Shown: piece after piece, positions 19,119-32,125 of the stretch
How the letters are laid out: every line of letters begins with the position of its first letter
Numbering within the stretch: position 1 is the stretch's first letter
From: Escallonia rubra
Taxonomy: Eukaryota; Streptophyta; Magnoliopsida; Escalloniales; Escalloniaceae
DNA: 64,000 nt
Assembly: GCA_033065855.1 (NCBI GenBank)
Contig: JAVXUO010001066.1
Span: forward strand, 124,001 to 188,000
Direction: 5' to 3'
Notes under the pieces: model-generated
What the model was told of the DNA's origin: nothing
The model's input: only the letters and a program-made list of their open reading frames with translations
Database searches by the model: none
Program-made: the position numbers and the translations under genes

Positions 19119-22100
19119 CTAGCATTCTAAAGCGTACATCTGAACCTGTAGCAAATAACAAATCATCTCAGGTTTAAATCGCGAATTAACCTAGAGTGCC
19201 AGTTGACCAGAAAAAGAAAAGGAAAAAACAGATGAACATCTCCTTATTCATTATGACATGACTGAATGCTGGCTCAGTAAACGTGAATGCCAGCCCTATT
19301 GCCAAAGCAATGGCTGTTGCCAAAGCAATAGTGGCTGCTGCCAAAGCAATTAGTAGCTTTAATTTTGTGATGCACAAAATTTGCCTCTTCTCCTCCTCTC
19401 TCCTTGCCCACTTCGCTTTCTCTCTCCACTGATCACATTGAAGACCCATCAGATCAACAAAACATTCGAGGATTGCGGTGGGTTGCAGCAAAGACGGTGG
19501 CAGATAGAGGATGTCGGCCATAACTGAGAAAGAAAGAGAAAGAGGACAAAAAAGACAGGCGGTGTTGATCTGGGTTGTTTCTTAGGGTTTCGATGTCGAA
19601 TATGGTCGATCTGAGCTGTTTACTGGGGGTTGTATACTTGTTTTGGTGTTTGGAGTGGGTAATGGTGGTAGCGGTGGTAGGATGGTGGTCTCTTAAGGAG
19701 GTGGTCGACTTTGGTGGTTTCTGAAAAATTAGCCTTTGTAATTTTGCGGGAACTTTTTGTAGATCTCCAGCTATGGTGCCGTTGTTGTGGTAATAGTAGG
19801 ACAGCAGTGATGGAGAGATGGGAATTTCTGCTAAGGGACAACAAGGAATAGGGAGAGAAGTTTTTCTTTTAGCTTTCGCAAATGTCACTATTGCTTTGGT
19901 ATTAGGGCTTGCCTAGGTGAATCACATCTCACATGGCACTTGATTGTGCATAAATACTAAAAACAATAACTACAATTGCGTACAACGAACTTTTCTATCA
20001 TCCCTTTCTGCTTTCATGATGCAATATTCTGGCGTCCAAGGCTACTACACGTAATGGCAGAGCTTCGCGCAAAAAAGGCAATTATAAGCAAAATTCAATT
20101 TGGACAAGCATAAAACTTTAGTGCCTAGCAGATCTAACCCTGGTATGCCACATGATAATATTCAATCCTCGTTATCAGTCATAGTACAAACTCTAAATTC
20201 AGGAAGTGAAATATAAAAAAATTAGACAAATGAGGAAGGTATAACCACCATCTGTTCTAGCAAGTTTTACCGTGTTGAACCTTAATTCCTAAAAGTGGTC
20301 AAACAAATACATCAAAAACAGGGCATGATTTTACAAGCATAAACAAAATTATTAACCTTAAATACTTCAAAAACTATTAGACAAGTGCCAAAATCAAAAC
20401 AATAGGTAAGAAATCGAGCTAGAATTTTGTACTTAAAATGCAAAGCAAAATTACTTTGACATTACAAACTGTAGCATAAAGAGTTTCACTGCATGGGTGG
20501 ATAAAAAAGTTATCTATTTGGGTTTAATCTTATCTTTTACTTGGGAGAGGTGGGGGGAGGGACATTCATCTGAGGAAATTATAAATGCTGAACATACTAT
20601 CAAAGATTTGCTAAGACGAAAACCGAAAAAATCCATCAGAACAACACTGATGATAGTTTCAACAACTTCTGCTTTACCTCAACCATGTTCTCCTCTGGAG
20701 AGAGATTTAATCTGGTACAATCCAAGCCATGAGAACCAGTATATTGCAGGACCCTAAGCTTGCCTTCCTGCATTGACAATAAACAATATCTTGCATATCA
20801 ATTAGAGTTCTCCCAGGCAAAAGTTTATTGCCACCGGCCACTCTATCTACATACCTTGGTTCCATAGATAAGGCCTCCCCCGGCCAAAGGATGAAAGCAG
20901 GCTACATTGACCTCATCTTCAGTACTCGGGAGCACACTCACAAGTTGCATATCTGAAACTCTGTACACCTGACTCCAGGAGTTCGAAGAACTTCATTGTC
21001 AAAAATAACATAAAGAATTTACAGAGAACTAACTGGAGATCTTAAATTCAACAGATACTGCATTAATCCAGATACTTTTAGGAAATCCATCGATCTCTTC
21101 ATCATATGACCTGGACAAGACGAAATAAACTACCAGCACGAACAACTAGGACAAGATGTGCAAAAGAGAGGGGAACTGATGTGGAATATGTACATATTAC
21201 ACGTGTGTTTGTGTGTGTGCATGTTTATCTCTTAATCCAACACACCAAACTCTAAACCCAGACGTGTATAACAATTATCTTTGAAGCCAGGCAAGGTACA
21301 ATAATCTTTTGAATCTAAAATAGCCCTCCCTCCCTCCCTGTGTATGGGTGGAACAACGCCACCATAGCTTCATCATCCAATCTCACTTTTCCCCACACAA
21401 GTGCTCCGTTTACCAAAGGCCCTCACTGTGGCATCACTTTCACTAATGCAACGAGAACATATAGTAAAATAGACCATCAATGATGGTGGTCGCTGATTGG
21501 TTGGGTGGTTCTCAAGTGTGATGGGTCACCAAACGCAATTTTGTTCTAAATAATGCATTTCTCAATAGGTGCACTATGTAGTGCTCAATCATGGCATTAT
21601 ATTGTTTTTTAGGGTCGATACATGCATGTATGCATATATACACCAGTGCAATGGCCCAGATCATCTACATGTAAAGCATGTCACTGAATTCTGCAAGTCA
21701 TTCTTATATAAGCGAAATTGATTTCTAAATATCATATAAAATCACAACAACAAAGGCATATAGAAAATAGTGAAGGACGATTAATGTAGATAGCAAAATA
21801 ACACCCAACTGAATTTCATCTCTAATAGAGATCAAAAGTCATCTCATGACTACAGTCACTATTCTAACAATGAAAACCATGGAAACAAAAAATTCAATTA
21901 CACAGCCATAGGTTTTACCTCTGAAACTGTGTAGACAGGTAATGATGTTTCCCCATTAACAACAATGCTTTTGAGAAGAGAACTATGACGACGACCATAA
22001 GCATTATATTGTTTTTTAGGGTCGATACATGCATGTATGCATATATACACCAGTGCAATGGCCCAGATCATCTACATGTAAAGCATGTCACTGAATTCTG

Positions 22101-25100
22101 CAAGTCATTCTTATATAAGCGAAATTGATTTCTAAATATCATATAAAATCACAACAACAAAGGCATATAGAAAATAGTGAAGGACGATTAATGTAGATAG
22201 CAAAATAACACGCAACTGAATTTGATCTCTAATAGAGATCAAAAGTCATCTCATGACTACAGTCACTATTCTAACAATGAAAACCATGGAAACAAAAAAT
22301 TCAATTACACAGCCATAGGTTTTACCTCTAAAACTGTGTAGACAGGTAATGATGTTTCCCCATTAACAACAATGCTTTTGAGAAGAGAACTATGACGACG
22401 ACCATAAGCAAGCAGTATGTGCTCAGAGTTGGGCGAAAACTGCACAAACAATAATTACAGGTGTTATATATACATTACTTTATACAATTATACAGCTCTG
22501 CGCCACCATGTCACCCCAATTAAATTACAAATTTCGTTGTGGTAACCCGATATAACTAAGAGATTCAATTACTAAGATTTCACTCAAGGCCATTCATATA
22601 TGGCATATGGCATATTTTCTTTTCCATGTGTCCACCAAACATTGCCAGTGGTTACACAGATTCACTAATACACGAACCTATATACCCTTGTTTAATCAGC
22701 AGATGCTATGTATTTGAGCATATTATCAAAAGAAAATTCAGCAACAGTATACGACAAACTATTGTTCAACACACACAAAGGCATCCAGTTCAATACACCC
22801 AATGGTGTTCCATGCCAATGTTTTCCAATCTCCCTCCCTCCCTATGCAAAACATTTTTCAGGAGGGGTGCATTTGCGACAAAAAGAATAAAAAAAGATGA
22901 TTATACTTTAGGAAGAAACACCAGCTAGTTCATGCAATACCGAATAATTCAAGCTTTCCCAAGAATCCATCCACGACAACACATTTCTAGACTTATGTTC
23001 TAAATTACAGGAAAGGCAATTGACTAACTGGGAACTTAACATTTCTCCAGAAGTTCTATAGGGTACTTAAGGGCCCGTATTTTTATCATTTTCATTTCCT
23101 ATTTTTTGCAATGATGATAAAAAAAGATTCTCTTTTTGTGTACTCTATCAGATTCTGTTTTCATTTTGGGTGAAATTACTCAAACAGTGAGAAAAAACTG
23201 AAAACACCTTAGAGGTGTTTTCAGCTTTTTCCACCCGATCTCAAAAAGAGTAGCTAAATTTTTTTGGTGAAAATGATAAGTACAGGAGGGTATTTTCTAA
23301 CTGAATACGAAAATCATGAAAATAAAAACACAAAATGAAAATACAAAACAAAAATGTTAAAACATACATCGCCTAAGTTTTTCATATACATTCCACCCAT
23401 AATCTTTTGTACTTTAAGCCTTACCTAAGTTTTAACAACAGAGTCAATAAATATAAGCATAGTTCTTGTGGCTATTGATACAATAAAGTGCATCTAACTG
23501 TTATGCGTTGAATTAAATACTCCATGCAAGTTACGTCAGATAAAGGCCTTAATCCATCATGTAACATATATTGGCAGATTTAAAAGAACAATATGAGACA
23601 GAACGATATCCACCAAATCAACGATAAGAGTTTTTCGCATCTCCTCGAAATAACTGACCTGGATCGAAGTTAAACAATGAGCAGCTCTTATTGCCGTCGA
23701 AATGAGCACCGAACCAAAGCTACATAAGTAGACTCAACATCAGACTACCTTTTTGTTATTACTACGCGTAAGTAAAGATGAGCATTACTACATAAGACCA
23801 TCTGGAGAAGACAAGATTAAACCAATGAAAAGAATTGAAATCAGGGTCGAGGCTTTACGTTGACTCCTCGAGAGAATATATGCGAAGCTCATACGTGACT
23901 TGGCATGCAGAGGTTGGATGTCGGGTTGGAGATGTTGCAGCCCCTGCGACGTCTTGATGGAATTGGGATAATGATCCAGGATCAGTCTCAAAGTGAGGAC
24001 GTACAATTGCAACACAAGCAGCCAAATATCTCCCACAAGGTGAAAAATGGGCGCCCATTTCACTGCAATCACATTTGTACTAAAAATCAGAATGCAGCCA
24101 TATACAAGCTTACATGAGGACAAAATTCTAATAAGCTGAAAAGTATGTCATATGGACTGCAAAAGTGAGTTCACACGCAAATAAAGATAGTATTTGAGTT
24201 CCTGTAAGCATGTGGGCCACTAAGAGAAAGTACGAGCACACGTGAGAGGTGCCTTAAAAACAAATTGTCCAATGCTTATTCATGGCCGATTTGTTTGGAG
24301 TGGGATGCTTTAACAGCTTCATCATTGTGCCGCACAGTGCTTTTAGTTTCTCTTTTTTGTAAACTACAAACTATAGGGGTACCTTTTTCCCTATAGAAAT
24401 TAACTAGCAAAAAGAAATTTTCATTACCTTTTAGGAGATGTGGATTGGAATAATGTGAATGAGTCTAAATAATACAAAACCAGATGATCCGTATAAATAA
24501 ACTTCAGTCACATCCTTCCCCACGGTCCCCATCCACTCCCACAACCCCACCCCTTTCCCTCCCCGAGGAAATAAGTGCTAATCTCTCTATTATTTTGGTA
24601 TAGAACCACATGTTCAACAGCATGACAATTTACTTGGTAAAACTAGAAAACAATGACGAGTAGAAACCTATGGTTGGCAAGCCATACCTGCAAAGGACTG
24701 CATGCGGTATGGTTAGGCGGCAACTTTCATCGTTGAGCGGGGTACAAGGATCTTTCAAATCATGAGGCCATATTCTTAACTTCACGGTGCAAGGCAATTC
24801 TGCAGCTGGTGTTGCAGCCAATGACATAGCAAGTTCAGACTGTATTCTCACAGGAAGAGAACTGCGCCCGTCATTTGGGTTGCTGATAGAGGGAGCACCT
24901 TGCCCAAATTCTGGCGAAGAAATCATATGGACACGCGAAGAATGGTCACCCAAGCCAGATCTTGCTAAAGAAGCCACAGGAAACTCCCCATTACAAGGAG
25001 CCAAATCAGATGTCAAGGTGGAAGAACCAACCCCAGTATAGCTAGAAGAATACCCATGAGGCACACCACTGTAAGGTAGCACTGATGGCATGCCAGCTTG

Positions 25101-28100
25101 ACTTTGGCCCAATAACCATCCTTGCAGGAAAGGGAGCTCCCAACATGTTGGGTCTCTTGAAGGTAAATGATGTTGCATATTTCCCACAGAAACTCTACCA
25201 GACTGACTAGGAATTGTTCTAGGTAATCCGCCATACTGGGAAATGATTGGCAGTCCACTGCCAGCAATAGAAGTATTCACATTACCTTGCTGGTATCCCT
25301 CCAAGGAAGGGAGCTCACTAGCTTCCAGACCATCCATTGCATCACCAGCAGGAATTTGCATTCCACCAGGAGAATGATTAGAGACAGTGTCATCTCCTGT
25401 AGCATGTGCACTCGAAGGTACAAAAGTAGATGTCTCCATGGGAGATATCATATGATCGTTCGGTTCACTTGAATTAGCATCTAACTGAAACTGCACTGAG
25501 GCAGGAGCTTCAACTTGCATTCTACCTGAATCAACAACCCTATTGCGAACCTGCAGGTCTATCCTCGAATCATCTCTTGCCAGTGAAGGAAAGTGCAAGC
25601 GGGGTAAGGACATTAAAGGCAGCTCAGCAGCCGAGCTAAGATGATTGCTGGACCGCACATCACCCGCAAATGCTGCAGGAGGATAATGCAACAAACTAGT
25701 AACTGCTGGACGTGCCACTGAGGAATCTGAAGAGTCAAGATCATTGACCTGCATATCAGTCCAATAGTGTAATCTATAAGACAGTAGAAGCAAATCAAAC
25801 TGTGCTAATCCCTTGGGAAAGATTTTACCTCAGCAGTTAACAGAAATGGAGCTCCATGTGGATGAAAATGCACAGCACGAAGTGAACGCTTAGTCTTCAA
25901 CACAATAGAGGGTGACGAAGCATCTCCAATACTATTGTAATGCCATAAATAGAGCTGAAATTGATGTCAAGAGTAAACATCTTATCTTGCGTAAAACAAA
26001 TACAAATATATAGAAACATAATGAACATACAGTAAGAAAAACAAAATATCCATGATAGAGCGATATGAACTATGTAAGTTTGTGATCAACACCTTGTGAC
26101 CTGAAGCAACCGCAAGGAGTTCCCCTCCCGCATGGAAAGCAATGGAAGCAATGGGGCGGTCTGCAAGGTAGATAAATTGAGCAATCAGATGCACTAACTG
26201 GAATGGACCTGTAAGCTAAAAGAGCATACGATACCTCCAGAGAGAGAGAGAGAGAGAAAGGAACTAGGAACAGAAATTACAAAAATCACGGGATCCTATA
26301 CACTCCGATGTATTTGCATTCCATATACGAACTTCATGATCCAAGCTTCCACTTGCAAGTATTTCAGGACGCACTGGGTGGAACCTAACCTGTAAAGGCT
26401 CTATTAGGCCGTAGAAGGGTGGAACGAACAATGGCACGCTACATCATATAACTCGTGTAAAATAGACCAGTGTGTGTCTGTGTGTGCGTATAAATATTCA
26501 TCTATGTATGTGCTCATATATCTCCTCTCAGCTGTCTGTACTCATGTAGAGGGACAGGAGGGAGTAGTTCAAAGGCTCAAATCTCTCCTACCAGTATACA
26601 GAAAATGTACATATATACCACCAAAAAGTGATAGCCACCCTTAAAAATTAATATCCTCAACTATACCTATAGTGTGGAAACAAATTCTTGAACAAAAACT
26701 GTCACATGTATAAGACAAGGTATAATAACACATCACTTGTTCCAACAGTTCAAACCCCAAACGCTGAAGTACCTCGTAAAAGTGGAGAACAGGAAAGACT
26801 TATTGGAAAAGATCAAGCAAAGTGTCCTAAGGAACCGCAAGGATACAATTAGAAGTCATAGCTTTCAAAAGTAAGTTTAATGAGCATTAAACATTCAAGC
26901 TCCCACCAAGGGTCTATTCGACATTATGTACTCGTTTCCGGACACCTAAAAGCGAAGTTGAATTCTGACAAATAAAAAATCAAACATATGTTTATTCGCA
27001 TTCGGCATCTACGCCAATTTAATATAAACTATCGAAAACCAACCCATTTCCATTCCTCTGTGCAATTTATGGCCTCCCCGCTTATAGCCATACGATTAGA
27101 GCAGTCAACAATGCTAAATCTCTTTATATGCCTCTTTCAATTGCAAGTTTCCTATGATAGAGTTTCACAGTCCAAAGGCACAGTTTTATTCAAGAAGATG
27201 CTAAAAAGCATATTCAATAACTTTGTAAAATCAACGGTGGGGTTAAGGAACCAGCAAGTGAGTAAGACAACTTGGACCATACTCAACAAATGTAACTTAC
27301 CACCCAAGGTGTCCTTCGATGACCAGTCAACTCCTGTAAACAGCTTCCAGTTTGGCAATCAATTACCTTTACAGTATGGTCACCACTGCAATACCAATAT
27401 GAGTCAAATTTCATTCACAATGATCTGCAAGTAATGAATTTGAGGGACAAACATGAGCGACATCATACTGAGTTGATGCAAGCGTTTTCCCATCTGGACT
27501 AAATGCTGCTGCAATGGTCGACCTTGGAGGAGGCACCAAAGAACAATATGTGGCTGACAAATGCCGAAATGACTCTGCTTCTACCCTGAGACAATTCAAA
27601 CATATATGTTGTTAGGCAACATAGTTCGTTCTCTAATGGTTTGGCAAATACCACCATCACAAGAAAAGAACCGCATAACATAGAATTCAGAACATCGAAC
27701 GTACCAGGAGAAAAGCTCACGCCTTGCATCGGTCACTGCATCACTTTTAGGACCAGAAGAGGACTGAATGTTCCTCTTATCAGTTTCTCCCCACTGCCTT
27801 CTTGTCACACATTTCGTTCTAGGAGATATCTCTCTCCGTGCTAACAGACCAAAGACATTTCTACCGCTGAAAAAACGTGAAGCAGATGAATCATAGAGTA
27901 ATTGAATTGCATAACATGATTTGCTTCGAATTTATACAGCAAAACTGCATGCATCTTAACACCCTGAAGGGCAGGCAAGTGTGTAAAATCGCTGCTGTAT
28001 ATGTTGCCTCAAAAAGCCACTTAAACCAAGTTATATCATTTTCTAGTAGGTGCTAGATTTTGCATGGCAAAAAGAAAAAGCAAAAACAACAAAGTAGGCG

Positions 28101-28783
28101 CTAGATTTTGAGCGATTACTCTCACCATCCATTTATTTTCCCCTTCAAAATTATATGATACATGTTTTTACATGTAGATATTGAATTGAACTCGAATAGA
28201 AGTCACAGGTTAAATAAGCATCGTTTGGCGAGTCAAGCTAGGAGTTTCCAAGGAATTCGCAAAGAGACGAAAGCAGAAATCCTATGGAACGGAGGAAGGA
28301 ACTGCTACTACACATAATAAATACAAAAAGAACAATTTGATGGTTAACCAAGGTGAAAACGATAACAAATATGAACATTGGTGCAAATGAGTTCCAGAAA
28401 CAAACAATCACAACATAACTTTTTTTAAGGTGTGGGTGGGGTGGGGGGTGTCAATAATATGGTGGTAATTTAAGCCTTCAAATTTTCTTTTAACCATGAA
28501 CTCGGCAAATTCTTCTGGAAAACGTGTATATCCAAACGAAGACAATTCTCAAGTTCTCAATTCACTCATTACGATCACAATTTAACGATCAACAAAGACA
28601 GCTATAATTCTCAATTTTGCTAATCACGATCACAAAATTTCGCTCAGCAGTAAAATCAACCTAATTCAAGTAAAACAACTCTACAGATATCACGAGAATG
28701 CAAAAAAAAAATAAAGATTGTTCTCACTTGTGAGGGACTTCGGAGTCTGAGGAAGATGAAGGCCCACCAGCCATTTGATTCAT
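19119..28783 (-). CDS. AMBRA1-like WD40 protein
   Basis: Fourteen exons join in phase into 797 residues: 28728-28783, 27705-27866, 27469-27585, 27301-27385, 26281-26389, 26093-26160, 25829-25954, 24688-25748, 23859-24062, 23659-23719, 22326-22439, 20855-20968, 20678-20767 and 19119-19145. WD40 blades occupy about residues 73-241 (FSPDGKTLAST, ELTGHRRTPWVVRFHP, ASGSLDHEVRIWN). A Ser/Pro/Gln-rich, probably disordered segment of about 350 residues follows (exon 8). Further propeller strands fill about 595-789 (GAHFSPCGRYLAACVA, DEVNVACFHPLAGGGLIYG). Human AMBRA1 has the same split propeller and serves autophagy and as a CUL4-DDB1 receptor; the plant role is inferred only from family. I believe it corresponds to Arabidopsis AT5G43930. 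Intron 11 contains a duplicated piece of exon 11. Confidence 0.93.
19186..19521 (-). CDS. Possible small membrane protein nested in last intron
   Basis: An open frame of 111 residues lies wholly inside the last intron of the AMBRA1-like gene, on the same strand. It starts MADILYLPPSL, has a charged stretch (REKAKWARREEEKRQ) and then one hydrophobic segment at about residues 58-82 (LIALAAATIALATAIALAIG), encoded in part by a degenerate GCCAAAGCAAT repeat. A CT-rich tract ending in CAG stands right before the ATG and looks like a splice acceptor, so it could be an alternative exon. I recognise no homologue, and the alanine/leucine run may simply be repeat-derived. Confidence 0.25.
   Translation of the reverse strand: MADILYLPPSLLQPTAILECFVDLMGLQCDQWREKAKWARREEEKRQILCITKLKLLIALAAATIALATAIALAIGLAFTFTEPAFSHVIMNKEMFICFFLFFFWSTGTLG
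21594..22407. repeat. 407-bp tandem duplication within AMBRA1-like gene
   Basis: Two head-to-tail copies, 21594-22000 and 22001-22407, differ at only about three positions by eye (for example CACCCAACTG against CACGCAACTG, and CCTCTGAAAC against CCTCTAAAAC). The unit contains intron sequence plus the last 82 nt of exon 11. A GCA triplet shared at the breakpoints suggests slippage or unequal exchange. Confidence 0.95.
21919..22000 (-). pseudogene. Truncated extra copy of AMBRA1-like exon 11
   Basis: 82 nt identical to the 3' part of exon 11 except Ser for Leu near its end (VYTVSE against VYTVLE), with an intact GT donor. The first 32 nt and the acceptor of the true exon (22326-22439) were not duplicated, and no AG stands just upstream. 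82 is not a multiple of three, so inclusion would shift the frame. It is probably ignored by the spliceosome. Confidence 0.85.
23071..23290. mobile_element. Foldback MITE-like element in intron 10 of AMBRA1-like gene
   Basis: About 220 bp that nearly folds on itself. The left arm has TATTTTTATCATTTTCATTT, the right arm the complement (GGTGAAAATGATAAGTA), and the centre is the palindrome GAAAACACCTTAGAGGTGTTTTC. It has no coding capacity. The target site was not resolved. Confidence 0.6.
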
Positions 28784-29071
28784 TTGAGAAACGGATGATT
28801 GTTTTAAATAAAGCTGCAGGAGGGCATCAACAAGGCATCCAATCGGCCGAAAACCCTAGTTAACCAGTATCTACCTCTCAAGCCGTGAGTCGATTTTTTT
28901 ATTGCAAATCGGGCAGAAAACCCTAATCATACACGGAGAGGGGCATACGGGTTTGATTGGGCGGAGATAATCACGCGGTGTGTAAAAGCTTCCGAAATTT
29001 TGATTTCTATATATGGTGTGTGGATTTCACACGATCGGGGGAGTCGGTTTTCCGTGAAGAAAATAGGGAAT

Positions 29072-29105
<34 letters not shown>

Positions 29106-29444
29106 CACACACACACACACACATATATATCATTAAGAATTATCTTTAAACCAAAAGGTTATTAACAGCTAAGCAGATTATTAATATTCGTACTTTCTTA
29201 CAATTGACGGCGTAAAAGAGTTATCCAGCAAAATATTACGGAGTAAAGCAGAAAGAAAGAAAATAAAAAACGGTGCTTTCTCAAACTATCAATATCACTT
29301 TTGTTCTAAATTTTTGGGTTCTTGGAAATTTCAAAAAGTAGAAAAACTAATATTTTAAGGATAAATTTTTGCAATAACCCTTGTTTTGAAAGAAGATAAA
29401 ACGCAACTTTCGTATAACAACAATAATAGTTGCAAATATAGTTA
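28784..29444. other. 5' flank of AMBRA1-like gene with compound microsatellite
   Basis: The promoter and 5' leader of the minus-strand gene lie here. 29073-29130 is a compound (CT)n-(AT)n-(AC)n-(AT)n microsatellite about 290 bp upstream of the ATG. Nothing else is resolved. Confidence 0.7.
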
Positions 29445-29850
29445 GAGGGTGTTTGGGATTGATTCTATATTGATTAAATCTAGATTAAATCAGTTTTGAA
29501 ATGTTTGACAAAAAAAAGTAAACTGATTAAATCTGCTCCAATGTGCTCAAAACTGATTAAATCCATAATTCTCATTTTCTTGGATTAAGATTTAATCAGT
29601 TTTGGAAAATCAGGTTTGACCAAGAAATTTACCAAATTATCCTTACATATAAACATCATTAAATGCTCAATTTCATTTTAAATACACTATATGGTAATTT
29701 TACTACACTAAACCTACTTTAATCTCTTTTTATCCAAACATCTTCAACAAATTTTTAATTTGTTATGTCTAAAATGAATTAAAACTGATTTTAGAAATTG
29801 ATTCTGATTTAATCAAAATATACTTTTAAGAATCAATCAGAAACGCCTTC
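29445..29850. mobile_element. Tourist-like (PIF/Harbinger) MITE
   Basis: A 406-bp noncoding element flanked by TTA at 29442-29444 and 29851-29853. The ends GAGGGTGTTTGGGATTGATT and, inverted, GAAGGCGTTTCTGATTGATT pair at 16 of 20 positions. The GGGTGTTTGG core and TTA target are typical of Tourist-like MITEs. The inside is rich in GATTAAATCAG words in both orientations. Confidence 0.75.
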
Positions 29851-29929
29851 TTAGTGACATTGTTGCTAACACGTTCAGTCACAATTCTTACAATAATATT
29901 TTAGCTTGATCAATCACAGAAGGCTACCC

Positions 29930-31285
29930 TAGCCGCCCCACCGTGCTTCGACGCGCGTGGGGCGGTGGCCGCTCCGGCGGCATAAAATGTATTTTTGTCG
30001 TAACGTATGTGTGGTGGTACCATTTCGAGGAGTGATCGGAATTTGGCCGGCGACATCACTGAAGGGAAGACGACATCGCGATGACGGCGCCTATCCTCTG
30101 ATCTGATCGGAGATGGCGATCTTGCCGGAAAGGCTCAGATCTCGGTCGATCTTGCCACTGACCGGATGACGACGACGGCTCGACGAAGGGCACCTCTCCC
30201 CTGAACCGATCGGCAATGGCGCATCACCGGAAAGCTGGCCGCGGCTCTCCTAAAATGATCGGAGATGGAGCCCTTTCCAGAAAGTCTCCGTTCTTCTTTG
30301 TTCTAGCCTGATCTATGTAGATCGGCTAAATCTGCATCTTCTCTACTACTCAAAGAATGTGACCGGATTCTTACCGGCGGTGGCCGGAATTCTCACCGAC
30401 GGTGACCGGAAATTTTTTTACAGTGGTCGGAAAGGCGTTTAACCAGATTTTCTGGATTACTTTCCTCCTTTTGCATCTTCCCTTTTTTGTCGTTCCTATT
30501 TTGTGGTAGTTGATCTTGGGTGTGGGGTTTGTATGGTTGTTTTCGGGTCTGTGAGACATTTTGGGCACTGTTTTGGCTAACGCCTGAGTTTGTAGTAGGG
30601 TCCTAGCCCTTTTTTAGGCTTTACTTTGGGGTCCCCTGGTGTCTTGGGAGGGAGGGGTGGGGGTAGAGGGCCTGTTTGGGGTTGTTTTGGGGGGTAGGGT
30701 GGGGGGGGGTTACGGGCTCTGGGAGGGGGGTATGGGTCTGACTGTTGGGGTCTTTTCGGGTAATCCGTGGGTGGGGTTGGGTGGGGTGGGGGTTAGGTGG
30801 GGTTTAGGGCCTCTATTGGCTAGGCGCTTGAGTGTCTTCTTTGTGTCTGCATTCCTAATGGGTATAGAGATCGTTTGGTCCAGTTTCAGTACGAGGTAGG
30901 GGAAGATTGCAAATTTGTCTTATTGAAAATCTGTGTGTGAGCGCCTTCATAGAGGGTTGTTTCAGTTTTGGGGTCGCGCGGTTGTTTTCGATTATCTGCT
31001 GAAATATTACTATTTTTATAGTATTCTTTTTAGTATACTAGATGTGTTTTTAACCTTTAAACTTATGCTTGTTACTTAAAGTTAATCTAAAGTGTAAGAT
31101 ATGCTCTGCTTTAGTTTAATTGTAATTGGTTTTGAGTTTATAGGTTCGTTGTTAGTTTTCGACCTTTGTGGTCGTGTATACTCAGAGTCACGGGAATGTC
31201 GTGACCTTTACTCGCCGTTGGGCAACTCTGTAACCCTTTTAATTATCAATGCTATTCTCTTCTTATTAACCAAAAAAATAAAAGT
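29930..31285 (+). mobile_element. GC-rich repeat, probable nonautonomous non-LTR element
   Basis: The base composition jumps sharply at about 29930. The first 450 bp carry repeated GATCGGAGATGG and CCGGAAAG words. Then comes a G-rich tract (about 30640-30800, with runs of up to nine G), and the last 200 bp end in TTCTTATTAACCAAAAAAATA, which resembles the 3' end of plant LINEs. No reverse transcriptase is encoded. The element call is inferred from this architecture; target-site duplications were not found. Confidence 0.4.
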
Positions 31286-31571
31286 CCTTAAAAAAATTTA
31301 ATAACAATTAATTGTCGTTAAATAAGAAGTTATAATTATGATTATATTCGGTCGTTTCAGTTTATCTTGGGTTATAAAGTACGGTTCCTTGCCATTTATT
31401 AAAGGAAAAGCTAACCAAATTGATTTGAAGATTTATGTATGAACTTATTTTTCTCTTTGCACCTCAAATTCCCACAATGCATGAATTCACATGATTTAGG
31501 ACATTTTAGTCACCTAAATTTTAAAATCTATATTTTTCGTGGCTAAATCTTATCTTCTTTCTCATTTTTTT

Positions 31572-31673
31572 TATCCTGGTTTGTCTCTCTTCAAAAGTCA
31601 ATTTTTATCCTGAATTGTCTCTCTTCAAAAGTCAATTTTTATCCTGAATTGTCTCTCTTCAAAAGTCAATAAT
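31572..31673. repeat. 34-bp tandem repeat, three copies
   Basis: Three copies of a 34-bp unit with the core TTGTCTCTCTTCAAAAGTCA. The units start with ATCCTG at 31573, 31607 and 31641. Only a two-base difference is seen in the first copy. It lies just beyond the 3' end of the WDR26-like gene. Confidence 0.95.
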
Positions 31674-32125
31674 TGCTCAGATTAAGGTACAATTGTATCA
31701 GTGACAAGCAGAAGAATTGCATCATCTATATCTTCCCAAGAGAAGCGTCACTTTCCAAGAATGTTAACTGGAAAATAAAAGGGACCTAACCATGAATACT
31801 TTTTCGAACTTTTATTTTATCGCTAAAGACGGTTATGGGTTTTAGCAACAAATAAGAATACGGAAAAGCATAATGTAGCGTGAACGTAGACATTCCCAAG
31901 TAAAACATCAAATCTTCACAAGGTTTACAGCATCACAACAACTAAGATGCAGGTCAAAAAAAACTACGGTATTTTTGGGAGAATGGCGATATACAAAGAG
32001 CACCGACTGCAAAATTTTAAAAACAAAAAAGAATGGAAGACACATTTACTAATGCATCGGAATAAAGAAATGAGGACGAACTAGCTATATACATGTACGC
32101 GTAGTGTGTGATTCCATTCTCCTGC

